The notes under the pieces were generated by a model. The model ran no database searches. It was not told the DNA's origin and worked only from the letters and a program-made list of their open reading frames with translations. Below, piece by piece: positions 29,259 to 38,422 of a stretch of DNA of 64,000 nucleotides; position 1 is the first letter of the stretch; every line of letters begins with the position of its first letter. Origin of the DNA: Aureimonas sp. ME7 (GTDB taxonomy: Bacteria > Pseudomonadota > Alphaproteobacteria > Rhizobiales > Rhizobiaceae); assembly GCF_903970965.1 (NCBI RefSeq), contig NZ_CAJCKW010000007.1:1-64000 (forward strand), read 5' to 3'. A program made the translations under genes and the position numbers.

Positions 29259-31550
29259 TCAGAATTCGATCGAGGCCGACGCGAGGAACGTGCGGGGCGC
29301 GCCCGACGCCAGGAAGCCGCGCGCCGAGGATGCCCAGTAGTTCTCGTTGAAGACGTTCTCGACGTTGAACTTGACCTCGACCGGCTTTTCGTAGGGTCCG
29401 ACGAAGCCGTAGCGCGCGCCCAGATCGACGCGCGTCCAGTCGTCCACGCGCTGCCGGTTGGCCTGGTCGTAGCGCGTGGAGCCGGTATGCAGCACGCGGC
29501 CCGCGAGGGTCAGCCCGGAGGCGAGCCACGTCACGTCGTATTCCCCGTAGAGGTTGAAGGCGACCTTCGGCACGCCCGGCACCGAGTTGCCGTCGAAGGT
29601 GCCGCCCGCCGTGCGTTCGAGTTGGGCGTCGATCAGGGTGACGCCGCCGAGCAGGCGCAGGCCCTCGGTGATCTCGCCGAACACGGTGAACTCGGCCCCG
29701 CGGTTGGTCTGGAGGCCGTCCACGCCGAACAGGCGCGTCGCCGGATTGGTGAAGCCGCTCGGTTGCTCGATCTGGAAGAGCGAGGCGGTGACGCCGAAGA
29801 AGCCGGCATCGTACTTGACGCCGACTTCCCTTTGCTCGCTCACGAAGGGCGCGAAGATTTCGTTGGCGTTGAGGGCGGTCGAGGGTGCGGTCGGCCCCTC
29901 GGTCAGGGCCTCGATATAGTTGCCGTAGACCGAGAGATGATCGGTGAGGCGCACCACGGCGGCGATCGCGGGGGTCACCTCGCTGTCTTCGTAGAAGTAG
30001 TTGCGTTCGCCGACCGGCGCGCTCGGGATGCCGGGACGCGTGTTGAAGCCGCGCGAGCGGATTTCCTGGTAGCGCCCGCCAAGCGTCAGTTGGAAGCGAT
30101 CCTGCGCGAAGGACAGGGTGTCGGACACCGAAAGGCTGTTGGCCAGGATGTCGGCGAAGGGAATGAGGTCGCTGGCGCGCGGCAGGCGGGACAGGTCGGG
30201 CGGCGTGCCGCCGAACGGGACGGGGTTGTAGATGTTGGTGACGTAGGTCGGGAAGCCGAGCCGGGCCGGGTTGAACTCGCCGCGATTGTTGGCGTTGCGC
30301 GCGCTTGAGGCCGAGACGTTGAGCTGGTGGCCGACCGGCCCCGTATCGAAGCGGGTCCGCACGCCCACCTCGCCGGAGCGGCCCTCGATCTCCTGCGGGT
30401 TGAAGCCGAGGGCGACCAGCGCGTCGCCGATTCCGGCGTTGCGGATCTGCGGCGAGCCGATCGTGTAGGATCCGGTCAGGAAGTCCTCGCGGTATCGGCT
30501 GGCGCCGCCCGCCGCGTAGATCGTCGTGTCGTCGAGGATGTCGAACTCGATGCGGCCGGTCGCCATGTTGTAGCTGGTGTCGATGAACTCGAAACCGTTC
30601 GCCGTGTTGGTGCGCCCGTCCGGTGCGCGCGGGATCGGGGTGCCGGGCGCTGCGGCGTTGAACAGGGAAACCGGCGCCTGGATCTTCTGGTCCTGGTGGT
30701 TGAGGTCGATCGAGGCGCGCACGCGCTCGCCCCGGTAGTCGAGCCCGAGCGCGCCGACCACGACCTCGTTCTCGTTGCGATCCAGCGCCGTTTCGCCCTC
30801 GCGATAGGAGCCGTTGACGCGGACGCCCCATTCGCCGGACGGCCCGTAGCGGCGCCCGATGTCGAAGTGCGGCCAGATCTGGGAGTCGCCGAGAAAGGTC
30901 GTGGTCAACCGGGTGATCGGCGCGTCCGTGGCGCGCTTCGGCACGAGGTTGATCGTCCCCCCGACGCGGCCGGTGCCCCCGTTCAGGAGCGCGGTCGGCC
31001 CCTTCAACACCTCGACGCGCTCGATCCCCTCCAGGAAGTGGCGGCGCGGGTTGGCGATGTAGAACAGCCCGTCATAGGCGGTGTCGAGGTTCACCACCGA
31101 GAAGCCGCGGATGAAGAACGAGTCGCGCTCGGAGAAGGCGGGCGCGTCGTTGCGCACGGACGGATCGTTCAGAACGACGTCGGCGATCGTGCGGGCCTGC
31201 TGGTCGCGGATCAGCTTCTCGGTGAAGCTCGTGACGTTGAAAGGTGTCTCGAGGATCGACCGGTTGCCGAGCGCGCCAAGGCGAGCCCCGGTGGCGACCT
31301 GCCCCCCGGCGTAAGGAGCGGGCGGCTGCCCGACGGTTCCGGTTTCGGGTGCCTGCCCACCCGCTCCTTCGACCACGACCGTGTCGAGCGTGATCTCGGC
31401 GCCGGAGGCGACAATCGGCGCGCCCGCCCGGCCTGCCGTGTCCGAAGCGGCGCGGCGTGCGTCCTGCGCCGATGCCGAAGCCTGCGCGAGAGCGACGAAC
31501 GACACCCCGAGCATGGCGGAGCGGAACAGGGTGACGGCGCGCGGTCGCAT
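29259..31550 (-). CDS. TonB-dependent siderophore receptor
   Basis: A 763-residue outer-membrane receptor of the FhuA/FecA-like siderophore class. A signal peptide covers about residues 1-30. The TonB box is probably LDTVVVEG, followed by a plug domain with DVVLNDPSVRNDAP, SFFIRGF and EGIERVEVLKGPTALLNG. The 22-stranded barrel ends with Phe (SIEF), as required for assembly. The ATG at 31550 is preceded by GGAG and gives a clean signal peptide; the frame extends 22 residues further upstream. It diverges from a siderophore-type ABC transporter, so the two form one ferric-siderophore uptake pathway. The siderophore is not identified. Confidence 0.93.
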   Translation of the reverse strand: MRPRAVTLFRSAMLGVSFVALAQASASAQDARRAASDTAGRAGAPIVASGAEITLDTVVVEGAGGQAPETGTVGQPPAPYAGGQVATGARLGALGNRSILETPFNVTSFTEKLIRDQQARTIADVVLNDPSVRNDAPAFSERDSFFIRGFSVVNLDTAYDGLFYIANPRRHFLEGIERVEVLKGPTALLNGGTGRVGGTINLVPKRATDAPITRLTTTFLGDSQIWPHFDIGRRYGPSGEWGVRVNGSYREGETALDRNENEVVVGALGLDYRGERVRASIDLNHQDQKIQAPVSLFNAAAPGTPIPRAPDGRTNTANGFEFIDTSYNMATGRIEFDILDDTTIYAAGGASRYREDFLTGSYTIGSPQIRNAGIGDALVALGFNPQEIEGRSGEVGVRTRFDTGPVGHQLNVSASSARNANNRGEFNPARLGFPTYVTNIYNPVPFGGTPPDLSRLPRASDLIPFADILANSLSVSDTLSFAQDRFQLTLGGRYQEIRSRGFNTRPGIPSAPVGERNYFYEDSEVTPAIAAVVRLTDHLSVYGNYIEALTEGPTAPSTALNANEIFAPFVSEQREVGVKYDAGFFGVTASLFQIEQPSGFTNPATRLFGVDGLQTNRGAEFTVFGEITEGLRLLGGVTLIDAQLERTAGGTFDGNSVPGVPKVAFNLYGEYDVTWLASGLTLAGRVLHTGSTRYDQANRQRVDDWTRVDLGARYGFVGPYEKPVEVKFNVENVFNENYWASSARGFLASGAPRTFLASASIEF

Positions 31551-31644
31551 GACGGGTCTCCGAAATCGCGCGGCCTTTCCGCGCCGAGGTTGTGTTCCCG
31601 GCTTACGAAAAGACACCGCCCGGCCTCAACGAAGAACGATTCCA

Positions 31645-31677
31645 GAATATGAGTTATTTGATCATATTTGCATATTC
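31645..31677. promoter_or_regulatory. AT-rich palindrome between siderophore receptor and transporter
   Basis: Inverted arms GAATATG (31645-31651) and CATATTC (31671-31677) enclose an AT-rich stretch that itself contains TGATCA (31659-31664). It lies 95 bp upstream of the receptor ATG and about 170 bp upstream of the binding-protein gene, in a 294-bp divergent region. An iron-responsive regulator (Irr, RirA or Fur type) would be expected here, but the sequence does not clearly match a consensus I know. Confidence 0.5.
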
Positions 31678-31844
31678 GCCACAGCAAATCACGATATCGT
31701 CAAATTCGGGGGTTCCGAGGGCTTCCAGCTATGCGATCGACACGGGACATGGGTCGAAAAAATCTCCGGCAGAAAACTGGACAATAGCCGTCCGGTATTG
31801 GAAACCACACGTCAGATCCGCAACTCTCCCCCCGGAGACCGAGC

Positions 31845-32756
31845 ATGTCCAAGACCCGCCTCAGCGCCGCCCTCGGTCTTTTCGCCCTTCTGGCGTCGCC
31901 CGCCGCCGCCGAACCGGTGATGGTGCATCATGCCCAGGGCGAGACCCGGATCGACACCGTGCCGGAGCGCGTCGTCGTCACCGACTGGGCGGCCTTCGAC
32001 AATCTCCAGGCGCTGGGCGTTCCGGTCGCGGGCGTCCCCGGCTCCGCCCTTCCGCCCTATCTCGCCGACCTCGTGCCCGCCGACGCGCCGCGCGTCGGCT
32101 CGCTCCAGGAGCCCGATATCGAGGGTATCGCAGCCGCCGAACCCGATCTCGTGATCGTCGCCAGCCGCTCGCGCACCGCTTATCCGACCCTGTCGCAACT
32201 CGCGCCCACGATCGACGCGACGATCGACAACGCCGATATCGTAAGCGGCGTGAAGGAAAACCTCGCCAAGTACGGCTCGCTGTTCGGGCGCGAGGCGCGC
32301 GCAGGCGAGCTCGCGGCCGCCCTCGACGCCAAGGTCGCGGAAGCGCGCGAGGCGGCGCGCGGCAAGGGCACGGGCCTCGTGGTCGTGACCAACGGCGGCC
32401 GGCTGGGCGTCTACGGTCCCGGTTCGCGCGTCGCCTGGATCTACGATGCGCTGGGGATCCCTTCGGTGTTCGGCACCGTCGATGACGCCAACCACGGCGG
32501 CGACGCGGTTTCGGCCGAGTACCTTCTGGAAACCAACCCGGACTGGCTCTTCGTGGTGGATCGAGACGCGGGGATCGGTCATGCGGGCGCGGCGCGCGCC
32601 ACGCTCGACAACGAGCTGATCCGCCGCACCACCTTCTGGCAAAGAAACCAGATCGTTTATCTCGATCCCGCCGCCGCCTATGTCACCATGCATGGCGTTA
32701 CCGGCCTGATGCTGCTGCTCGATCAAGTCATCGCGGGATATCGCGGCGCGGCTTGA
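31845..32756 (+). CDS. Periplasmic siderophore-binding protein (FatB/CeuE/YclQ type)
   Basis: A 303-residue type III periplasmic binding protein. The signal peptide is MSKTRLSAALGLFALLAS with cleavage near AAAEP. Family segments are VPERVVVTDWAAFDNLQALGV, GSLQEPDIEGIAAAEPDLVIV and a C-terminal HGVTGLMLLLDQVI. It binds a ferric siderophore in the periplasm and hands it to the permease pair downstream. Closest in style to petrobactin/catecholate binding proteins such as CeuE and YclQ, from memory. Its end overlaps the first permease. Confidence 0.88.
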   Translation: MSKTRLSAALGLFALLASPAAAEPVMVHHAQGETRIDTVPERVVVTDWAAFDNLQALGVPVAGVPGSALPPYLADLVPADAPRVGSLQEPDIEGIAAAEPDLVIVASRSRTAYPTLSQLAPTIDATIDNADIVSGVKENLAKYGSLFGREARAGELAAALDAKVAEAREAARGKGTGLVVVTNGGRLGVYGPGSRVAWIYDALGIPSVFGTVDDANHGGDAVSAEYLLETNPDWLFVVDRDAGIGHAGAARATLDNELIRRTTFWQRNQIVYLDPAAAYVTMHGVTGLMLLLDQVIAGYRGAA

Positions 32757-33748
32757 GCGCGGCGCCGACCGGGCCGAGATCGATGCCGGCCGCCCTTCCC
32801 CTCGCGATCCTGGCGACGGCGATGCTGGCCACGCTCAGCCTCTTCGTGGGCGTCAGCGACGTTTCGCCCGGCGCCCTGTTCGGCGCGTCGAGCGAGGACC
32901 GGGCTCTTCAAGTGCTCGTCGCCAGCCGCATTCCGCGCACGCTCGCGATCCTCCTTGCCGGCTCCTCCCTCGCGATCGCCGGCCTCGTCATGCAGATGAT
33001 CGTGCGCAACCGCTTCGTCGAGCCCTCCACGACCGGCACGACGGAGGCCGCCTCGCTGGGCTTCCTGGTGGCCACGCTCCTCGTGCCCGGCTGGCCGCTG
33101 ATGGGCAAGATGGCGATCTCGGCCCTGTTCGCGCTCGCCGGCACGGTGCTGTTCCTGCGCATCCTGCGTTTCGTGCCGCTGCGCGATGCGATGCTGGTGC
33201 CGCTCGTCGGGCTCATGCTCGGCGGTGTGATCGGCGCGCTGGCGACGTTTCTCGCCTATCGCTTCCATCTCCTTCCCTCGCTCCTGGCCTGGACCACGGG
33301 CGACTTCTCCGGTGTCGTGCGGGGGCGCTACGAGCTGCTCTGGCTGGGGCTCGGCGCCACGCTTCTGGCCTATTGGGCGGCGGACCGGTTCACGGTGGCG
33401 GGCATGGGCCGCGACGTCGCCGTCAATCTCGGCTCCAACTACGAGGCTTCGATGACGCTCGGCCTCGCGCTCGTCTCAGTGATCGCGGCCGTCTGCCTCG
33501 TGTCGGTCGGGGCGATCCCGTTTTTAGGCCTCGTGGTGCCCAACCTCGTGAGCCTCGCGGTGGGCGACAACATGCGACGCACCGTTCCCTTCGTAGCGGT
33601 GGGCGGCGTGGCACTGGTGCTCGCCTGCGACATTCTCGGGCGCGTCCTGCGCTACCCCTACGAGATCCCCATCGGGGTCGTGATGGGTGTCTTGGGCAGC
33701 CTCGCCTTCCTCCACCTTGTCCTGCGCACGAGACGACATGCCGGCTGA
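32753..33748 (+). CDS. FecCD-family iron-siderophore permease
   Basis: A 331-residue FecCD permease with about nine transmembrane segments. Typical parts are RIPRTLAILLAGSSLAIAGLVMQ and VSVGAIPFLGLVVPNLVSL. The TTG at 32753 overlaps the binding-protein stop (TTGA); the ATG at 32783 is an alternative that would drop ten residues. The C-terminus overlaps the next permease by 11 bp. It forms one half of the heterodimeric siderophore channel. Confidence 0.9.
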   Translation: MSAAPTGPRSMPAALPLAILATAMLATLSLFVGVSDVSPGALFGASSEDRALQVLVASRIPRTLAILLAGSSLAIAGLVMQMIVRNRFVEPSTTGTTEAASLGFLVATLLVPGWPLMGKMAISALFALAGTVLFLRILRFVPLRDAMLVPLVGLMLGGVIGALATFLAYRFHLLPSLLAWTTGDFSGVVRGRYELLWLGLGATLLAYWAADRFTVAGMGRDVAVNLGSNYEASMTLGLALVSVIAAVCLVSVGAIPFLGLVVPNLVSLAVGDNMRRTVPFVAVGGVALVLACDILGRVLRYPYEIPIGVVMGVLGSLAFLHLVLRTRRHAG

Positions 33749-34745
33749 GGGGTCCACCACCGCGCCCCCGGACCTTGCCTCGAAGCGCCCTCGCGCTTCA
33801 CGCGCGGCCGTGGTGCTCGGCATCCTCGCCGCCCTCGCCCTCGTGTCGGCCCTTGCCTTCCTCCTCGTCGGCGCGCGCGGCTCCTGGGGCTTCGTTCTCG
33901 CCTTTCGCGGCCGGCGCCTCCTGGCGCTCGTCCTCGTGGCCTATTGCATCGCCGTGTCCACGGTCCTGTTCCAGACCGTCACGCGCAACCGCATCCTGAC
34001 GCCCGCGATCATGGGTTTCGATGCGCTCTACGTTCTGATGCAGACGGCGATCGCCTTCTTTCTCGGCGCCCACCTCCTGGCTCTCGCCGACCCGCATCTC
34101 CGGTTCATCGGCGAAACCCTGCTGATGGTCGGCTTCTCCGCCGTTCTGTTCCGATGGCTGTTTCTGGGCGAAGAGCGCAGCCTGCATCTTCTCGTCCTGG
34201 TCGGCATCGTGTTCGGCATCCTGTTCCGCTCGGCCTCGACCTTTCTCCAGCGCCTGCTCGACCCCAACAGCTTCCAGGTTCTCCAGGACACCCTGTTCGC
34301 GAGCTTCGGGACCGTCGACACCACCCTTCTCGGCCTGTCCTACGCCCTGGCGGGGGTGGTCACGCTTGTGCTGTGGCGCCTCGGCCCGGCCCTCGATGTC
34401 CTGGCGCTCGGCCGCGCCCATGCGATCAACCTCGGGGTCGACTACGCGCCCACCGTCCTCGCCATCCTGGCCGCCGTGTCGGTGCTGGTCGCCGTGTCCA
34501 CCGCGCTGGTCGGGCCGATCACCTTCTTCGGCCTCCTGGTCACCAGCCTCGCGCACGCCCTCGTCGGCCGCAGCCGCCATGCCGACGTTCTTCCGGCGGC
34601 CGTCCTGCTCGGCGTGATCGCGCTGGTCGGGGGGCAGACCGTCCTGGAGCGCGTCTTCGCCTTCGACACGGCCCTGTCGGTGATCGTCGAGTTCCTGGGC
34701 GGCATCGTCTTCATCGTCCTCGTCACGCGCGGAGCGGCCCGATGA
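33738..34745 (+). CDS. FecCD-family iron-siderophore permease, second subunit
   Basis: A 335-residue FecCD-family permease. Segments include AYCIAVSTVLFQTVTRNRIL, which parallels the first permease around residues 85-105, and STALVGPITFFGLLVTSLAH. The ATG at 33738 was chosen because it lies 11 bp inside the previous gene and skips a 17-residue extension that looks out-of-family. It overlaps the ATPase start by 4 bp. It pairs with the preceding permease. Confidence 0.88.
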   Translation: MPAEGSTTAPPDLASKRPRASRAAVVLGILAALALVSALAFLLVGARGSWGFVLAFRGRRLLALVLVAYCIAVSTVLFQTVTRNRILTPAIMGFDALYVLMQTAIAFFLGAHLLALADPHLRFIGETLLMVGFSAVLFRWLFLGEERSLHLLVLVGIVFGILFRSASTFLQRLLDPNSFQVLQDTLFASFGTVDTTLLGLSYALAGVVTLVLWRLGPALDVLALGRAHAINLGVDYAPTVLAILAAVSVLVAVSTALVGPITFFGLLVTSLAHALVGRSRHADVLPAAVLLGVIALVGGQTVLERVFAFDTALSVIVEFLGGIVFIVLVTRGAAR

Positions 34746-35500
34746 TCGAAATTCAGGGTGCCACCAAGCGCTACGGCGGCACGCTGGTGGTGGACGACGT
34801 GACGCTCACCCTTCCGTCGCGCGGGCTCACCTCGATCATCGGCCCGAACGGCGCCGGCAAGTCGACGCTCCTGTCGCTGATCGCGCGCCTTGTCGGGCTG
34901 GACGCCGGCCGGATCCGCGTCGGCGGGCTCGACGTCACGACCACCGCCGGGCCGGTTCTGGCGCGCCGGCTCGCGGTGCTGCGCCAGGACAATCCCATGA
35001 CCGCGCGCCTGACGGTGCGCGACCTCGTCGCCTTCGGTCGCTATCCCCATTCGCGCGGACGACCGGGGCCAGGCGATGCGGAACACGTGTCGCGCGCGCT
35101 TGCCTACCTGAACCTCGCGGATCTGGCGGACCGTTTCCTGGACGAACTCTCCGGCGGCCAGCGCCAGCGGGCCTTCGTCGCCATGGTCCTGTGCCAGAAC
35201 ACCGACACCCTGCTCCTCGACGAGCCGCTCAACAATCTCGACATGCCGCACGCGGCGGCCATGATGCGGCTCCTGCGCCGCGCGGCCGACGAACTCGGCC
35301 GCACCGTGGTGGTGGTGCTCCACGACATCAACTTCGCCGCCTGGCATTCCGACCATATCGTGGCCATGCGCGGCGGGCGCGTCTCATGCCAGGGCACGCC
35401 GGACGAGATCGTGCGCACCGAGGTTCTGGAGACGATCTACGGCGTCCCCTTCCCCGTGCAGCGCATCGACGGCCGCCCGACCTGCCTGTTCTGGCGATAG
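34742..35500 (+). CDS. Siderophore ABC transporter ATPase
   Basis: A 252-residue FecE/FepC/YclP-type ATP-binding protein. Walker A GPNGAGKS (34-41), signature LSGGQ (136-140) and Walker B TLLLDEP (156-162) are intact, followed by the switch His in VLHDINFA. It is the last gene of the siderophore transporter operon, with an ATGA overlap. No terminator is obvious in the 201 bp that follow. Confidence 0.92.
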   Translation: MIEIQGATKRYGGTLVVDDVTLTLPSRGLTSIIGPNGAGKSTLLSLIARLVGLDAGRIRVGGLDVTTTAGPVLARRLAVLRQDNPMTARLTVRDLVAFGRYPHSRGRPGPGDAEHVSRALAYLNLADLADRFLDELSGGQRQRAFVAMVLCQNTDTLLLDEPLNNLDMPHAAAMMRLLRRAADELGRTVVVVLHDINFAAWHSDHIVAMRGGRVSCQGTPDEIVRTEVLETIYGVPFPVQRIDGRPTCLFWR

Positions 35501-35701
35501 GACCGGGCCCATCGAGGGCACGGAACGGCGAAGAAGGGCGCAAGGACGGACGCGAAGCGAGTTAGGCTCGGCCGCGACACTGTCCCCGGCACCTTCGCGA
35601 TCGCAAGGGGTCCATCGACCGCCCGGAACGAGCGTTGGGTCTCGACATGTGGTCCCCGCACCGTCATCACGGCCACGGATCACCAGCCACGGTCGTCGTT
35701 C

Positions 35702-37069
35702 ATGCCACAGCCCAACATTGCCCGGACCCGCGCGCGCCTGCGCCGCGCCCCGATGGTGCGACGCTCGCGCGCGGTCTGGATGTCGCCCCGGCTCTGGCGG
35801 CCCCGTCTCGTGTTCTGGCTGGGTGCGCTCGCGGTCGGGCTGGTGAGCGTGGCGTTCGCCGAGCTCGCGGACGAGGCTCAGAAGGTGTTTGCCGCCCTGC
35901 GCGCGTCGTCGTCCGCCGGCCCCGTGGCGGCGATCCTCGTGCCGCCGCTCGGCTTCGCGCTGTCGAGCTACCTCGCCCTGCGCTTCTTTCCCCATTCGGG
36001 CGGAAGCGGCATCCCGCAGGCGATTGCCGCCCGCCATCTCGAAAGCGACGGCGAACGCGGCCTCCTCCTGTCGCTGCGCATCGCCGCGGGCAAGATCCTG
36101 CTCACCGTTCTCGGCCTCCTGTCGGGCGCCTCCATCGGGCGCGAAGGGCCGACCGTCCAAGTGGGCGCGGCGATCATGCTGGCGGCGGGGCGGTTCGGCG
36201 GCATGGCGCACGCGCGCGGCCTCATCCTGGCGGGATCGGCGGCCGGGATCGCCGCGGCGTTCAACACGCCGCTCGCCGGCATCGTGTTCGCGATCGAGGA
36301 AATGGGGCGGGCCTACGAAGCGCGCACCAACGGCCTCGTCATCTCGGCCGTGGTGCTGGCCGGGCTCGCCTCGCTCGGGCTGACCGGCAACTACACCTAT
36401 TTCGGCCGCAGCGAGGCGCTGGTCGCCACCGCCGGCGATTGGGGGCTGGTCGTCGCCTGCGGCGTCCTCGGCGGCGCGCTCGGCGCCTTGTTCAGCGCTG
36501 GAGCGCTCGCTCTCCTGCGCCGGGTGCGTCGCTGGACCCGCGGTTCGATGCCCAGGATCGTCGGCTTTGCCGCCGCCTGCGGTCTCGCGGTCGCCCTGGT
36601 CGGCCTCGTGTCGGGCGGCACCACCTACGGCACCGGCTACGAGGAGGCCCGCTCGGCGATCGAGGGCACCCCCCTGCCCCCGTTCTTCTTCGCGCAGAAG
36701 TTCGCGGCCGGGCTGGCCTCCATGGTGTCGGGCATTCCGGGCGGCATCTTCGCGCCGTCGCTGGCGGTGGGGGCGGGGCTCGGCTCGACGATCGGGCTGG
36801 TGCTGGGCGCCGGCTCGGGGCTGGCGGCGACGCTGGGTATGGCAGGCTATTTCGCGGGCGTCGTCCAGGCGCCGATGACCGCCTTCGTCATCATCCTTGA
36901 GATGACCGGCAACCGGGCGAGCGTCGTGCCCATCATGCTCGCCTCGATCCTCGGCTTCGGAACCGCCCGCCTCGTGTCGGGCGCGCCGCTCTATCACAGC
37001 CTGTCGCGCAACTTCGTGGCCGATGTCCTGCGGCAGAGGCGAGCGGTTGAGGAAGGGCGCAAGCCATGA
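35702..37069 (+). CDS. CLC-family chloride channel/antiporter
   Basis: A 455-residue CLC protein with the ion-path motifs GSGIPQ (101-106), GREGP with gating Glu148, and GIFAPSLAVGAG (348-359). Glu199/Glu200 in IEEM correspond to the proton-transfer Glu203 region of E. coli ClcA, which suggests H+/Cl- antiport. The Tyr445 equivalent in helix R appears to be Arg405 (EMTGNRASVV), which is unusual for an ion-coordinating position. There are no C-terminal CBS domains. It overlaps the DUF2254 gene by 4 bp, so the two act together or are at least co-expressed. Confidence 0.9.
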   Translation: MPQPNIARTRARLRRAPMVRRSRAVWMSPRLWRPRLVFWLGALAVGLVSVAFAELADEAQKVFAALRASSSAGPVAAILVPPLGFALSSYLALRFFPHSGGSGIPQAIAARHLESDGERGLLLSLRIAAGKILLTVLGLLSGASIGREGPTVQVGAAIMLAAGRFGGMAHARGLILAGSAAGIAAAFNTPLAGIVFAIEEMGRAYEARTNGLVISAVVLAGLASLGLTGNYTYFGRSEALVATAGDWGLVVACGVLGGALGALFSAGALALLRRVRRWTRGSMPRIVGFAAACGLAVALVGLVSGGTTYGTGYEEARSAIEGTPLPPFFFAQKFAAGLASMVSGIPGGIFAPSLAVGAGLGSTIGLVLGAGSGLAATLGMAGYFAGVVQAPMTAFVIILEMTGNRASVVPIMLASILGFGTARLVSGAPLYHSLSRNFVADVLRQRRAVEEGRKP

Positions 37070-38307
37070 CCGGGCGCTGGCAATGGCTTCTGCGCCAGGT
37101 CACACGGCGCATCTGGTTCCGGGCCGGGCTGTTTTCGCTTCTGGCGATCGCGACCGCTCTTCTGGGCGCCTGGGCGAGCCCCTTCATCCCGCTCGATCTG
37201 TCCGCCAAGATCGGATCGGACGCGGTCGACAACATCCTCGCGATCCTCGCCTCGTCCATGCTGACGGTGACGACCTTCTCGCTGTCCACCATGGTCTCGG
37301 CCTATTCGGCGGCGACCTCGAACGTGACGCCGCGCGCCAACGTCCTGATCATGGAGGACGCCACCACTCAGAACGTCCTGTCGACCTTCATCGGCTCGTT
37401 CCTGTTCAGCCTGGTCGGCATCATCGCGCTGTCCACCGGAGCCTACGGCGAGCGGGGCCGCGTCATCCTCTTCGGCGTCACCATTCTGGTCATCGGCTTC
37501 ATCGTGGTCACGCTTCTGCGCTGGATCGACCATCTGTCGCGGCTGGGGCGCGTTACCGAGACCACGCAGCGTGTCGAGGAAGCCGCGATCCGGGCCATCC
37601 GCGATCGCCGTCGCAATCCGCATCTGGGCTGTCGACCCTTGTGGGATCGGAAAGGAGACATTCCGGCAGCCGCCCGGCCGGTCATGGCCGCGTCCATCGG
37701 CTACGTGCAGCATGTGGACGTGGAAGCCCTGTCCGCCTTGGCGGCGAAGGCGCATGCGGTGATCTACGTTCGCCGGCTTCCCGGCGAACTGACAGACCCC
37801 ACGGAAGCGATCGCGGCCGTGTCCGGTGGCGAGCTCGACGCCACGGCACTGTGTGACTGCTTCACCATCGGCGACCGGCGCTCCTTCGACCAGGATCCAC
37901 GCTTCGGCATCTGTGTCCTCACCGAGGTCGCCAGCCGCGCGCTTTCGCCCGCCACCAACGATCTGGGTACGGCGGTGGATGTGATCGGACGCCTCCTGCG
38001 CGTCCTGGCCGCCTGGGCCGAGCCGGCCGAGGCCGACGACGACACGATCGACAACGTCTTCGTGCCGCCGCTTCGTGTCGACGACCTCTTCGACGATGCC
38101 TTTCTGGCGATCGGGCGGGACGGGGCGAGCGTCGTCGAAGTCGGCACCCGCTTGCAAAAGGCGCTGCGGACGCTGTCGCGCATCGACCATCCCGGTTTTT
38201 CGGCGGCGGCGCGTCGACATTCGGGCCAGGCGCTGGAACGAGCCGAGCGGGCGCTCGAGTTCGAACCCGACAAACGAATGCTCCAAGCGATCGCAGCGGA
38301 GATCTGA
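37066..38307 (+). CDS. DUF2254 integral membrane protein
   Basis: A 413-residue protein with four hydrophobic segments in the first 150 residues (for example LFSLLAIATALLGAWASPFI and GVTILVIGFIVVTLLRWI) and a large cytoplasmic C-terminal part. The family hallmark is SSMLTVTTFSLSTMVSAYSAA near residues 63-83, with SRALSPATNDLGTAVDVI later. DUF2254 has no assigned function. It is translationally coupled to the CLC gene, which is interesting because it offers a possible role in ion homeostasis. Confidence 0.85.
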   Translation: MTGRWQWLLRQVTRRIWFRAGLFSLLAIATALLGAWASPFIPLDLSAKIGSDAVDNILAILASSMLTVTTFSLSTMVSAYSAATSNVTPRANVLIMEDATTQNVLSTFIGSFLFSLVGIIALSTGAYGERGRVILFGVTILVIGFIVVTLLRWIDHLSRLGRVTETTQRVEEAAIRAIRDRRRNPHLGCRPLWDRKGDIPAAARPVMAASIGYVQHVDVEALSALAAKAHAVIYVRRLPGELTDPTEAIAAVSGGELDATALCDCFTIGDRRSFDQDPRFGICVLTEVASRALSPATNDLGTAVDVIGRLLRVLAAWAEPAEADDDTIDNVFVPPLRVDDLFDDAFLAIGRDGASVVEVGTRLQKALRTLSRIDHPGFSAAARRHSGQALERAERALEFEPDKRMLQAIAAEI

Positions 38308-38422
38308 GCCGGCCCACCTGTTGCAACGCCTGGCCGGCGATGCGATACCGGTCTCGGGTGCGGGTTCATCGTGGATCGGCAGGTGAACGTCGCGTTGGTC
38401 GGGCCGCCAGCGGCGGAGATCC

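Noticed and set aside
38320-38327. GTTGCAAC before nhaA as a third copy of the XRE-cupin operator
   Set aside because: The arms are adjacent instead of separated by seven bases, so it does not match the paired sites.
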